Assembly (NCBI GenBank): GCA_946894095.1
Contig: OX335652.1
Span: forward strand, 18,809,001-18,873,000
Length of the DNA: 64,000 nucleotides
Direction: 5' to 3'
DNA from: Incurvaria masculella
Taxonomy: Eukaryota; Arthropoda; Insecta; Lepidoptera; Incurvariidae
A program made the translations under genes and the position numbers. Positions 1 through 9,578 of the stretch are shown in pieces. Within the stretch, counting starts at the first letter, position 1. Each line of letters begins with the position of its first letter. The notes under the pieces were generated by a model that saw only the letters and a list, made by a program, of their open reading frames with translations, was not told where the DNA came from and searched no databases.

Positions 1-188
1 ATTGCCTCATTGCATACCGCTAACTATCCAGACAACTACGTCGACCAGCGATTTCTCGAATAAACTCGAAATTGCTAAATTTACTACTAGATGGCGCTGT
101 TTTCATGTATTAATCCTACAATTACATATTTTGACGGTAATGATTAGGACGTTAAAAGAATATTCAGAAGTTCAGAGCCAAGAAGGTT

Positions 189-372
189 AATGAGGAAAAA
201 TACACGCTCTGTGAAAGCTCTCACACACACTCTTTCAGCTGCCTATATATTACGGTTCATGAGATACAGCCCTGTGACAGACGGACGGTAGAACTAATGG
301 ACGGACGGACAGACGGGCAGTGGAGGCTTAGTAATAGGGTTCCGTTGGCATCCTTTGGGTACGGAATCCGAA
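189..372 (-). repeat. Family A (GTTCCGTACC) repeat, partial
   Basis: Reverse-strand copy of the commonest dispersed repeat in the window. It shows the element's TTCATGAGATACAGCCCTGT block, a degenerate GACG run and the terminal TTTGGGTACGGAA block. The palindromic GTGCGAGTCCG end of complete copies is missing, so this is a truncated copy. Confidence 0.8.
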
Positions 373-660
373 TAGATTAGGACACGCCCGGCAAACATGT
401 CTCCGAGTATTTGCCTAAGGAGGCAAACGAGCTCAGCTGTGTGGTAAAATGTAATTTTGTCGCATATAGGTATTCATGCATACACACCAGTATTTCAAAA
501 TATTTGAAGCATTCAAAATACATTTTATATTAATGTTCCTATCAAACATTTTCAGTATTTCTTTATAAGCCTATCAACATCATTACGGTGACGCTTTTAG
601 TGAACTATGAACATCTAGCCTCATTCACACACATTCTTCCTGAGTGCGTTCAATGACTTA

Positions 661-829
661 GGCTGAGATAAATAGTCGTAACGGAAACTAATACTAACGA
701 AAAGTAGTACTTTGTGACGTCACTTTGACACATCTTGTATGGACGAAGTCTCAAAAGTAGTTCAATTTGACGTCACATAGTACTACTTTTCGTTAGTCTT
801 AGTTTCTGTTACGACTATTTATCTCAGCC
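661..829. mobile_element. 169-bp hairpin MITE with TGACGTCA in each arm
   Basis: The two halves are near-perfect reverse complements. The element opens with GGCTGAGATAAATAGTCG and ends with its complement. It is flanked by a 3-bp duplication TTA (658-660 and 830-832). A second 169-bp copy at 44859-45027 is flanked by TCA on both sides, so a 3-bp TNA-type target duplication is likely, as in PIF/Harbinger-type elements (superfamily is an inference). Each arm carries the cAMP-response-element octamer TGACGTCA. There is no coding capacity. Confidence 0.85.
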
Positions 830-1264
830 TTAGTTTCTGTTACGACTATTTATCTCAGCCTATGACTAACGAAAAGTAGTACTTAGTGACGTGACTTTGA
901 CACAGTTTGTATGGACGAAATACCTGGCTGAGATAAATAGTCGTAACAGAAACTAAGGCTGAGATAAATAGTCGTAGCAGAAACTAAGACTAACGAAAAG
1001 TAGTACTTTGTGACGTCACTTTGACACATTTTGTATGGACGAATTCTCAAAGTAAGGCAAAGTGACGTCACAAAGTACTACTTTTCGTTAGTCTAAGGCT
1101 GAGATAAATAGTCGTAACAGAAACTAAGACTAACGAAAAGTAGTACTTTGTGACGTCAATTGGCATTACTTTGTGATTTCGTCCATACAAAATGTGTCAA
1201 AGTGACGTCACAAAGTACGACTTTTCGTTAGTCTTAGATTCTGTTACGACTATTTATCTCAGCC
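830..1264. mobile_element. Nested and tandem copies of the TGACGTCA hairpin MITE
   Basis: Directly after the first copy there is an extra right-terminus fragment (830-860). A damaged inner piece follows (about 861-928), then a duplicated left terminus (929-959 and from 960), another near-complete copy, and a final copy at 1097-1264. The termini are therefore repeated head-to-head and tail-to-tail. This suggests repeated insertion of the family into itself, or template switching on the hairpin. TGACGTCA octamers recur near 1010, 1062, 1154 and 1206; one at 889 is mutated. Confidence 0.8.
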
Positions 1265-2207
1265 TTAGAGTATCTAATAAACATTAAAATAACCTCTGAA
1301 TAAAAGCGTTTTTTGCTCTAGCTAATATAAAAGGAATAACATATAACAATCCTCGCGAATACACGAAAGCTTCGAAATAAGAAACAATATGACATGAAAC
1401 TGAACGGACTAAATCTAGCGTACACCTCGCGCCAAGAGAAAATACCACAGAGTCCCTTTGAGACGTCATTCGTGGTAGGCTATTCCATTTTCTGCTCGGC
1501 GTCCAAGCAATCTCGCGGCGAGAGCGTCACAAAAGAAATGGCCTTGGGCTGATCTGTCGTAATGCGCTCTGAGCCTACTGTACTTCGCTTTTTGGGCAGG
1601 CGTTCGGGGTTCATACGATACTCAGACGTTTCCATATAAGTTTCGTCGTTGTCTATTACGAGCGAGGAGTGCCCATGTTGTAGGGAACAGCAGTAAATAT
1701 GTTTTATTCATTGACCTCGTTGTGCCCAAAGTAACAAAATAGGCGGCCGCTCTCACGTGGACCAACAGACCGCTGCATCTTTCCCTTACCTGCTTAGCGG
1801 TGCTTGGATTCTTAACTATGCGACATCTTTTTACTAAAATAAGGTATATCTCTCCGTGGTCTATAGGATGGAGGATCTGTAGCCGTTAACGGTTTTATAT
1901 AGAGCATATAAATAATGTTAGTGCATGACTATGTACTTCACAAACGAATAGGTGACTTAAGGAAATATATGTTTTCTTACTTATTACGTTTTTCAACGAT
2001 CGTTACATGCATATAGAATCAGCCGTGAAGCAGACACATTAAATAAATAAAGCTGAAAAAGAACGACTTTATGAATATAATGCAAGGCTAGACCAATTTG
2101 GGCACCTGATTCAAAAATATTCAAACATATTGCCATCGTCACTAAAATCGTATTTGGCGTCAGACGCTAGAGTCAGTCCTATTTTCGTACTAAGCAAGCA
2201 TGTTCCT
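1265..2207. other. No gene recognised
   Basis: Mixed-composition sequence with short frames only. It contains no repeat family that recurs elsewhere in the window. A moderately GC-rich patch near 1480-1780 has no open frame of note. Confidence 0.5.
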
Positions 2208-2466
2208 TTTTTTGGGTTCCCAGCCCAAAGGGTGCCAATCCGTTCGTCAATCCGTCAGTCCGTCGATCCGTCCATCCACCTGTCACAGGGTTGTATCTCA
2301 TGAACCGTACTGAAGTTTTCACAGAGTGTGTATTTATTTTTCCGCCTATAACAGCAATTAAGTATTTTTTTTAAAAAATAAAATTTAAACGGGCTAAACA
2401 AAAAACGTGATTATTTTTGTGTGAACCTTTCATGTGCGAGTCCGACTCGCACTTGGCCGGTTTTTC
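2208..2466 (+). repeat. Family A repeat, full-length but diverged
   Basis: Forward copy with all modules in order: a diverged GGTTCCCAGCCC head, a (GTCC/GTCA)n run, the CACAGGGTTGTATCTCATG block, the AGTGTGTATTTATTTT block, and the 3' palindrome TGCGAGTCCGACTCGCA followed by CTTGGCCGGTTTTT. In well-preserved copies the head can fold, because AGGGTTCCGT pairs with ACGGAACCCT about 20 nt downstream. No coding frame is shared between copies, so it is a non-autonomous element. Its class cannot be settled from sequence alone. Confidence 0.85.
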
Positions 2467-2694
2467 AAGGATATTGTTCCACGGTCGATTCTACATCGAT
2501 TCGTGAAACATCGCCATTGACCATTAACCTACCGATAAACAAACATGCGACAGGAGCGAAGATTGAAAAAAAACCGGATACCGTGGTTACATTTCACAAG
2601 GGGATACCTGGAAGATTCTCCTGGTAGACGTAATCAGGATCATATGAATAAACATTTTGAATTCTTAATGTTTGCCTCAGCACAAGTATATGTT

Positions 2695-2919
2695 ATTGCG
2701 GTCACACAGGCGGGCGATGCACACGCACACAAGCTCGCTGAACGCGGTTACAAAAGACGCGCGGCCGCCTTGCCACCTCAGTCCATTTCGACCTACTCAC
2801 TGGTAACCACTAACGAGAACGCACTTGTACATCTACAAAATTATACAGTGTTGCTGCGGAAACCTGCCTACGTCATTGAGTAGCCTCACCTAGCTTCCCG
2901 TAGGCAGTCAACCCGCACA
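2695..2919 (+). repeat. 5' LTR
   Basis: About 225 bp, from ATTGCGGTCACACAGG to CAACCCGCACA. The first bases (TGT in the right copy) appear deleted here, so the LTR abuts the ATGTT target copy. It contains a NotI-like GCGGCCGC patch. No clear TATA box is seen. Confidence 0.85.
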
Positions 2920-2938
2920 TTGGTGACCCCGACGTGAT
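2920..2938 (+). other. Candidate tRNA primer-binding site
   Basis: TTGGTGACCCCGACGTGAT begins immediately after the LTR's terminal CA. It has the TGG start expected of a site complementary to a tRNA 3' CCA end. The primer tRNA was not identified. Confidence 0.7.
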
Positions 2939-3962
2939 CTGAACGTGCAAACCCTCGACGTGATGAAACAACGTATAGTGCGGAATTAAAAGGAGTGATG
3001 TGAAGAAAGAAGTGATCTACGGGGGTGGGCGTTTGGGCTCGCCCACCCCGCGCCGACTGCACTCTACGAGTTCATCAGGGCGGCAACGGAGCGCAAAAAT
3101 GTTTCCACGCTTCTCCGAGCATCTTCAGGATAATCCCCGGCTCGCAACCTGGCCGCAGGGATCATAGTGTTGGTTTCCGCAATGGGGCAGCGCGCCCCCG
3201 TGGCGGCGGCGGCGCTACACACATCGCGCGCCGAGCAACACATCGCCACGCCTGGCTTCACTTCGTCAAAAGCAACGTAGAACACGACAAGAAGGTGGGT
3301 GATTTAGCGGAAGCAGACAAGAACGAACAAGGACAAGACCGCCAGGCCGACGATATCGCCCAGCTATGACGACATAAAGGAGCTTTACTTTAAGGTTGAC
3401 TATGCCGCTTAGGCCGGCAACTAGCTTTTCCCTATTGACCTCACCAGCGAGATGGCTGTCAAGATGGCCGATACCTGTTTTTTGTGCAGCACGGCGCGAA
3501 GTTACCATAATTAGCGTGACGCAGTTAATGTGCACGGAAGGACAATCCGTCTCCCAGGGAGGTTCTTCGAGCTTCGAGAGCCACAGAACGCACCGATGGA
3601 GCAACCTTCGTAGAACGGCTACAGTGCTCATCGGCAACCTGGCAGCGCGCCCCAGCGGCAGACGTGATTGAGCTCCGTTTTCGTTCATCGCTGGTCGCAG
3701 GTCAACCACGGAACCCTGCACCAGTGGTGACGAAATCAACACATCGGACGATTCGAGAATGACACGCGGCCGTGTAGCCCGCTAACGCTGCGAATTCTGG
3801 ATGTGGACACCTAGGACGCTGACCTTATTTCTATGTACTTGCTCGGGCCCCGTCTTAATTTTTGCATTATAGGTTAACTAATTGTATGATAAGATGGTAT
3901 TTTTTGTATTATTATTGTTTACAAAGAGGACATATACTTGAAATCGTCAAAAGTCCTCACAT
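2939..3962 (+). other. Internal region of the LTR element, degraded or non-coding
   Basis: GC-rich sequence with short overlapping frames on both strands. The longest are at 3025-3369 forward (114 codons) and 3266-3742 reverse (158 codons). Neither shows a capsid, zinc-knuckle, protease or RT motif that I recognise. Two stretches (around 3170-3240 and 3630-3660) both contain GCAGCGCGCCCC, suggesting internal duplication. I treat the frames as chance openings in GC-rich remnant sequence. Confidence 0.5.
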
Positions 3963-4328
3963 AAAACCCTATATACGTCCATGTCCAACTATCGTAAGTC
4001 AATAGGTAGATAATGTGAATTATACATTTTATTTCCTGTCCGTACGTAGGTAGGTCAATTTATTGCTGATCGCTACTGTTACTATGGTACCAGGGAATCT
4101 ACAGCCGAAAGGATAAAACGGAAACGGGACTTAGGTAATTAAAACCCTATATACGTCCATGTCCAACTATCGTAAGTCAATACGTAGAGAATGTGAATTA
4201 TACATTTTATTTCCTGTCCGTACGTAGGTAGGTAGGTAAATTGACTGCTGATCACTATTATAATTTAACTATGGTACCAGGGAATAGCTACAGCCGAAAG
4301 GATAAAACGGAAACGGGACTTAGGTAAT
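3963..4328 (+). repeat. Two-copy tandem repeat, ~180-bp unit
   Basis: AAAACCCTATATACGTCC starts at 3963 and again at 4141. Both units continue through the same ACTATGGTACCAGGGAAT and AACGGAAACGGGACTTAGG blocks. The second copy carries small insertions. The duplication lies inside the LTR element. Confidence 0.9.
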
Positions 4329-4595
4329 ATGTAACATTAAATAGAATCGAGGCATAATAGTCGACACGTTATTGTTCAAAATCGAAAATTGTCATAATGT
4401 GTCCGACTGAACATACAATTAAAGGATTACTTGAAGATTTAGAAACTGTAGGAATGTTCGTTAATTTTGTACAATAATATATTGAAATAGTTGAAACAAT
4501 CTATGTAAATAATGTGTATGGTATACTTTGATAGTGGCGTCATGCAAAATTTCGTAATGTAAGTCAGACGTAATGTAAGCAAGCCGCAATTGTGC

Positions 4596-4734
4596 ATGTC
4601 ATGCTGCCAATGCAGAAAAATGTACGTCAGACACAGGTCGCAGAAATGCAGAATTGCAGCCTACTGCAAGACTGGCCATGCATGTGGACATCATGTTGGT
4701 TGCAACCATTGCATTATTTCGTAAGTGATTGACA
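4596..4734 (+). CDS. Small Cys/His-rich open frame inside the LTR element
   Basis: A frame of about 45 codons from ATG at 4596 to TAA at 4732-4734; the frame is open back to 4563. The peptide starts MSCCQCRKM, ends with CGHHVGCNHCIIS, and contains nine cysteines if the upstream residue is counted. The spacing C-x-C-R-K with later C/H clusters looks like a zinc-binding tail, but no named family fits. It lies 95 bp before the 3' LTR. Such a small frame could be chance; if real it may be a relic of a nucleic-acid-binding domain. Confidence 0.2.
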
Positions 4735-4802
4735 CAGTTCGTATGTAAATGTAAATTGAAAATAATTTGTGAAACTATGTAACTCCCGTACAGACCAACG
4801 TA

Positions 4803-4828
4803 AGGGAGGATTTTTTTAGGGGTGGAGA
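4803..4828 (+). other. Polypurine-type tract before the 3' LTR
   Basis: GGGAGGA, a T-run, and then AGGGGTGGAGA immediately upstream of the TG that starts the right LTR. This is the expected position for plus-strand priming. Confidence 0.6.
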
Positions 4829-5056
4829 TGTATTGCGGTCACACAGGCGGGCGATGCACACGCACACAAGCTTGCTGAACGCGGTTACAAAAGACGCGCG
4901 GCCGCCTTGCCACCTCAGTCCATTTCGACCTACTCACTGGTAACCACTAACGAAAACGCACTTGTACATCTACAAAATTATACAGTGTTGCTGCGGAAAC
5001 CTGCCTACGTCATTGAGTAGCCTCACCTAGCTTCCCGTAGGCAGTCAACCCGCACA
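4829..5056 (+). repeat. 3' LTR
   Basis: 228 bp, starting TGTATTGCGG and ending CCCGCACA, followed by ATGTT (5057-5061), the probable target duplication. It differs from the left LTR at two visible positions plus the start deletion of the left copy. Confidence 0.9.
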
Positions 5057-5114
5057 ATGTTATAGCCATTACATATTATGCATTAACAATGCAATAGAAA
5101 CATGATTTACATAA

Positions 5115-5470
5115 GGCGCCCGTACACGAGCAATTTTTGAGGAAATTAATTGCTGCACAACTGTTGCCAAATATAGTGCAGCAATAGATGGAGCAATATA
5201 GAGCAACCCCATTACATTTTCGGCAATTATATCAGCGATATGGAGCGATATTGCTCCATATCGCTCCATACTTTTCGTGTCGGCGAGTTGATATCGAATT
5301 GTCATGTATCCGTACTAGCTCGTACATGCGGATAATTAATTACTCCATTAATCTTTCCATACTTGTCTCTAAACCATGTTGCCGGAGATTGCTGGATGTT
5401 GTTGTGACGTCGAAATCTACAGAGATTGGTGCAAGTTGTGCAACTTTAGTTCCCCTTGTACGGGTACGTT
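5115..5470. mobile_element. Possible MITE with GCCCGTACA-type ends
   Basis: GCGCCCGTACACGAGCAA at the left faces CTTGTACGGGTACG at the right, giving a weak inverted terminus. Inside are the self-complementary stretch GGAGCGATATTGCTCC and repeated GCAATATAGAGCAA-like words near 5180-5275. Only one copy is present, so termini and target duplication cannot be fixed. Confidence 0.35.
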
Positions 5471-5825
5471 ATCCACATTTGTTGTATTGTATTGTATTGT
5501 TCAATTCATTCATAGGTAGGTGACCTGCACTTGAACATGTCACGAATCGTTATGCTAGGTCTATGTCAAATATGGAATTGTCGCATGCTCTATTTCCGTG
5601 CAAATAAGAACTGGAAAACATACTTTGCCAGTCACAAAATAAGTTTGAAACTTAATTCAAGCTAAGAAGTAATTCAAGTTTAAAAGTCAATGCTATTGTT
5701 GAGCTGAAAAAAAAGGGTGAGCAACGGTATTCCTATCACATTTTATCCACCCATATTTATACCTAAGACCTATTCGTAGGAGGGGCTGACTAAGTCGATG
5801 GCGACAAACGAACGGTAGTACTAGT
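5471..5825. other. No gene recognised
   Basis: Contains a short TTGTA/TTGTATTG run near 5480-5500. Otherwise unremarkable. Confidence 0.5.
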
Positions 5826-6440
5826 AATGAAATGAAATGAAATGGAATGAAATGAAAATATTCTTTATTGCTTACAACTATTATTACATAGTATGCGAAG
5901 GCGAGCTTATTGCCAAATGCAATCTCTAACAGCTAACCTTAGTATTAGACAATATATCAACAGGTACCTAGCAAGAAACATTAAATTACTTAAAACTAAG
6001 CACCATAATCACACTTAGAAAACATTAGATAACTTAAGACTATACAAACAGGAAATAATAGATTAATTTAATTGTTATAATATGTCAAGTACCAAGATTT
6101 TAATTTTACCTTAAAAATAGGCAAAGAAGCACTTTCCCTAATAGTAAGAGGCAATTGATTCTACAATCGTGCTGAGTGAACTGTAAAAGAACCCGAATAA
6201 GCAGTGGAAGAATGTGACGGAATAAGGAGCAGGAGATTATCTGCAGACCTGAGTGGTACACCATGACAAGAGAGATATTAGAAGCGATCCTTAAGATAAA
6301 GTGGGGATTTGGGATCATTTAGGATAGAGTAAAGAGGGGAGAGAACATGCATATTACGCCTCTGGCGAATAATAAGCCGTTTTAGTTTCGCGCGATAGGT
6401 GGATATATGATGTGCGTAGTAGTACAGCGTGGGGATATAT
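5826..6440 (-). pseudogene. LINE 3' end with reverse-transcriptase C-terminus (broken)
   Basis: On the reverse strand, about 6415 down to 6075 encodes the C-terminal end of a non-LTR retrotransposon RT protein. Recognisable stretches are NMHVLSLLYSILNDPKSPLY, HGVPLRSADNLLL, SYSGSFTVHSAR-like and LPLTIRESASLPIFK. This arrangement is known from insect LINEs. Two in-frame stops interrupt it (after LKDRF and before NQLPL). After the stop come a short 3'UTR, the AATAAA of GCAATAAAGAA, and a (TTTCA)n tail at 5826-5858. The upstream part of the element is absent, so this is a 5'-truncated, inactive copy. Confidence 0.8.
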
Positions 6441-6442
6441 TC

Positions 6443-7556
6443 CGGGAGGTCACGACATTTTTGGTCACGATAAGGTAAATGGCTGAATCTGGGTTCACTT
6501 GTTATTGACCAACCCTCAGATGCGAAATATGTCGGTCTGCCTGCGCCAAGTGGTTGCGTTATCGAGATTGGCTACATAAAATAGATGTTAGTATTATTCC
6601 GGGAGGTCACGACATTTTTGGTCACGATAAGGTAAATGGCTGAATTTGGTTTCACAGGTTAGAGACCAACCCCTATGATGCTAAATATGTCGGCCTGCCT
6701 GTTCCAAGTGGTTGCGTTATCTAAATATGCTATATAAAATAGATGTTGGAATGTACCTGCTGATGAATGTATTGATTTTCTAGAAACATTGATACCTATT
6801 AATTATGCAACAATAACCAGTCGATTTTTTTATTAAATACTTAAATATACCTTGATTTATATCTGTGACCTAAATCGCCTATAACTTTGATATGCAATCA
6901 AATATTTGTTCAGTTTTTGTATTGCTAACAAAGTATGTACTGATACTTTAACGCTTCGTCATTTACATACATTTACCTTATCATGTATATTATTGTCACC
7001 ATATAACTACTTTTTCAGGCGCGTTATCTACTTAACGCAAACACTTGGCATAGGCAGACTGACACATTTAGCTTCAGAGGTTTGGTCGTTATCCCGTGAA
7101 CCCAGTTTCAGCCATTTACGTTATCGTTACCATTTTTGTCGCGACCTCCTAGTCTATATGTAGCTGCTGATGGATATACTGATTGTCTAGAAATATTGAT
7201 ACCTATTAATTATGCTCCAATATCTAGTCGGTTTTTTAATTAAATACTTATATATACCTAAAGTTATATCTGTTACCTAAATCGCATATAACTACGAAAT
7301 TCAACTAAATATTTGTTTAGTTTTGGTATTACTAAGTAAGTATGAAGTGATGCTTTCATGCTGCATTATTTGTAGCCATTAACCTCATCATATATTTTTC
7401 TTGTAACGATAACTACTTTTTCAGGCGCCATTTCTAGGCAACGCAACCACTTGGCGCAGACAGACCGACACATTTAGCTTCAGAGGGTTGGTCTTTATCC
7501 TGTGAACCCAGTTTCAGACATTTACGATATTGTTACCATTTTTGTCGCGACCTCCT
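6443..7556. mobile_element. Long-inverted-repeat DNA element with duplicated ends
   Basis: Left termini GGGAGGTCACGACATTTTTGG occur twice in tandem (6443 and 6601). Complementary right termini ending GTCGCGACCTCCTA occur twice (to 7150 and 7556). The arms are ~150 bp imperfect inverted repeats sharing GTCGGTCTGCC and CAAGTGGTTGCGTT. The AT-rich interior with the right arm (about 6745-7150) is repeated as 7160-7556. The order is therefore left, left, interior+right, interior+right. A simple single copy of the same element lies at 19799-20300. No transposase is present. Confidence 0.8.
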
Positions 7557-7858
7557 AGTCTTATAGCATTCCTAGCATATTCCCAATTCTGTGGTAGGTT
7601 CCAATGGAGTTTACGGTAGCGATATATGTCGCTTTTATCCGACGGATAAAGAGGTCACTGCATGCGTTCCATGCGGCGTGCGACGGACCCCGCTGCGCCG
7701 GTCAAGTGTATGCGGGGTCTTTTATTTCGATTCGTGACATCCTCATATGCTTGGAGACACAATGCTCCTCGGCGAATAAATACTCCATTGTGTGGTAAGA
7801 CCTAGGACCTAGAATATGTTGAAAGCTGTGTTTTTCCATAAACGGAAATAAACAGTTT
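7557..7858. other. No gene recognised
   Basis: Holds a 64-codon open frame (7604-7798) without recognisable similarity. The sequence CGACGGACCCCGCTGCGCCGG is GC-rich. Treated as non-coding. Confidence 0.45.
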
Positions 7859-8556
7859 TTGTACTCCTATGTTCTTCAATGCTTGTGTTTTGCGAGGAGG
7901 AATCTAATGAATACGCCACGAATTTCTGAAATTCATAACTATAATACTAGATACAGGGAAAACATTCAAGTACCTGGTCACAGATTGCATAAAATGTCGA
8001 CAAGCTTTGTTATTACCAGTGCTAAGTTATACAACAAATTACCTCTTGAAGTCAGAAACCTTGAAGACAGACAGTTCGAGAGCAAAGTAAAAATTATACT
8101 GATAAATAAAAGCTTCTATAGTTTGATAGATGTGTTTAGTGATAAGTTTATCTAGTCATTCTAGGTTAAGTTATGTTTTACTCTTAAAATTTTATTAATT
8201 CGATTTGCATACCGATTGAGTATTGATTTTGTATTTAACTTATTTTTTATTTCTTGACTATAATATGACATTTGCTATTTCCTTTATTTAATTTCTTTGC
8301 ATAATATATGACTACTTGATGCTTTTTTTAGATATTGAATTTGTGTATTGACCTAAATTATTTATAATTGATTTTAAAATATGATATTGTAGAAAATTTG
8401 TTCATTGTGTAATGTTGTATTCTAGATATAAGCCATACAATTTGTACGTATGAGGTCCCAGTTTTGCTAGGACCCTTATAAAAAAAGAAAATGACGTTGT
8501 CTAAGTGTAACAAAGTGTACCTAAGGACGAATAAAGAATTGAATTGAATTGAATTA
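7859..8556 (+). pseudogene. LINE 3' end: RT C-terminus, 3'UTR and (ATTGA)n tail
   Basis: The frame to 8155 carries the C-terminal signature of CR1/Jockey-group LINE proteins: HNYNTRYRENIQVPGHRL, then SFVITSAKLYNKLPLEVRNL, then FESKVK and FYSLIDVFSDKF. About 370 bp of AT-rich 3'UTR follow, ending in AATAAAG and (AATTG)n at 8537-8556, the short-tandem tail typical of this group. Everything 5' of the last ~90 residues is missing, so it is a dead-on-arrival truncated copy. Family A begins within a few bases of the tail. Confidence 0.85.
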
Positions 8557-8559
8557 CGA

Positions 8560-8763
8560 TTTTTAGGGTTTCGTACCCAAAGGATGCCAACGGAACCCTA
8601 TTACTAAGTCGCCGCTGTACGTCCGTCCGTCACAGGGCTGTATCTCATGAACCGTAATAGGTACGCAGCTGAAATGTTCACGGAGTGTGTATTTATTTTG
8701 CCGCTTTATCAACAAATAGGTAAAATACAAAAACGCGTTTTTTCGATGGTACGGAACCCGTTT
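8560..8763 (+). repeat. Family A repeat, 3'-truncated
   Basis: Head TTTTTAGGGTTTCGTACCC through the CACAGGGCTGTATCTCATG and TATTTATTTTGCCGC blocks to GGTACGGAACCC. The terminal GTGCGAGTCCGACTCGCAC palindrome is absent. Confidence 0.85.
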
Positions 8764-8785
8764 TATTTTATCCTCATTATAGAAA

Positions 8786-9092
8786 GCGGCTTGTAACTTA
8801 GTGGCGCAGGGCCTTATCTTGCATACCAGAGGTCTGGGTTCAAATCCCCGCCCCGTTCATACACCACTTTATTTCCCTTTCTGAGTTGAATAAGTGCATT
8901 TCGTCACACAATGCGCGCTGTTTCATGGTTCGGTATCCATGTAAAACTGTAGGTCCCATTTCCCCGTAGACATGTGGTAGGGTTAAGCCCGCCCAGATTG
9001 GTACAGACGCAATGGATAAAAGGTGGTGAAAAGGCAATGAAAATTGTCCGTATTTTCCATCCAGCACAAAGTAGTTTTGCTCATGAAGGGAG
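8786..9092 (+). mobile_element. tRNA-headed SINE, 3'-truncated
   Basis: The head GGCTTGTAACTTAGTGGCGC resembles an RNA polymerase III A box, and GGTCTGGGTTCAAATCC a B box, in tRNA-like spacing. The family-wide body follows: CCATGTAAAACTGTAGGTCC, TTAAGCCCGCCC, and TTTTCCATCCAG. It breaks off at CATGAAGGGAG, where a MITE-B fragment begins. It is not a functional tRNA gene, because the body is shared by about a dozen copies here. Confidence 0.85.
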
Positions 9093-9096
9093 CCCT

Positions 9097-9195
9097 CATA
9101 CATTTTGTTCATATCTTCTAATCATTAAAATGTATGGGGCGGGAGAGTTTTTTAAGCCGTACATCAAAATTGTATCTACCTTTTTTAGCCACACA
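9097..9195 (-). mobile_element. MITE-B internal fragment
   Basis: The reverse complement reads AAAAAAGGTAGATAC, TGTACGGCTTAAAAAA and CCCCATACATTTTAATG. These are the interior words of the MITE-B copies at 15614-15834 and 28660-28903. Its termini are missing. Confidence 0.6.
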
Positions 9196-9578
9196 GCGAT
9201 TTAGATTTTTTTTTAGTAAAAAAGATATTTCAGTATATTTTGTATGACACGATTTTGTTCATCCGTCAGTTAACTCTGTATGTCCTTACTATGGTTGTAT
9301 TAGCGATTGCAACGTCAAGACATTTTCATCGCTGCATTCGTCGGATAGGCTGAGTGTACACCATTTACCACCCGTAAGCACAAAGTTATCCAGCGGATAA
9401 ATTGCCTTTCATTATTCCTAATTGGCTTATCGTCAAGTCGCCTCCGTGGCGCACCCGGTCCACGGAACTCCGGTTTGTGTGGACGGTCGCTCTATCCACG
9501 CCCGATATGAAACTCAGACGGTTCTTTAATTAATGACAGCTTAAGGGCGTTCTATATGCGAAAGGTTGCACAGCTTGA
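9196..9578. other. No gene; possible second SINE-head fragment
   Basis: CGCCTCCGTGGCGCACCCGG near 9460 resembles the tRNA-like head of another lepidopteran SINE, but no body follows. The rest is unassigned. Confidence 0.35.

Larger units (their letters stand above)
2690..5061 (+). mobile_element. Non-autonomous LTR retrotransposon (BEL/Pao-like)
   Basis: Two near-identical ~226-bp direct repeats flank 1.9 kb of internal sequence. A primer-binding-type motif TTGGTGACCCCGACGTGA directly follows the left repeat. A purine-rich tract ending AGGGGTGGAGA directly precedes the right repeat, which starts TG and ends CA. ATGTT occurs at 2690-2694 and 5057-5061, which fits a 5-bp target duplication if the left LTR has lost its first three bases. 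I see only two substitutions between the LTRs (AGCTCG/AGCTTG and CGAGAA/CGAAAA), so the insertion is young. The internal region has no recognisable gag-pol, so the copy must have moved in trans or been gutted. Assignment to BEL/Pao rests on the primer site and polypurine tract style and is tentative. Confidence 0.85.

Noticed and set aside
7604..7798. 64-codon frame
   Set aside because: No recognisable similarity and not recurrent; left as non-coding.
8786..8860. tRNA gene
   Set aside because: A- and B-box-like words are present, but the same head is fused to a shared ~300-bp body in many copies, so this is a SINE head; the cloverleaf is not intact.
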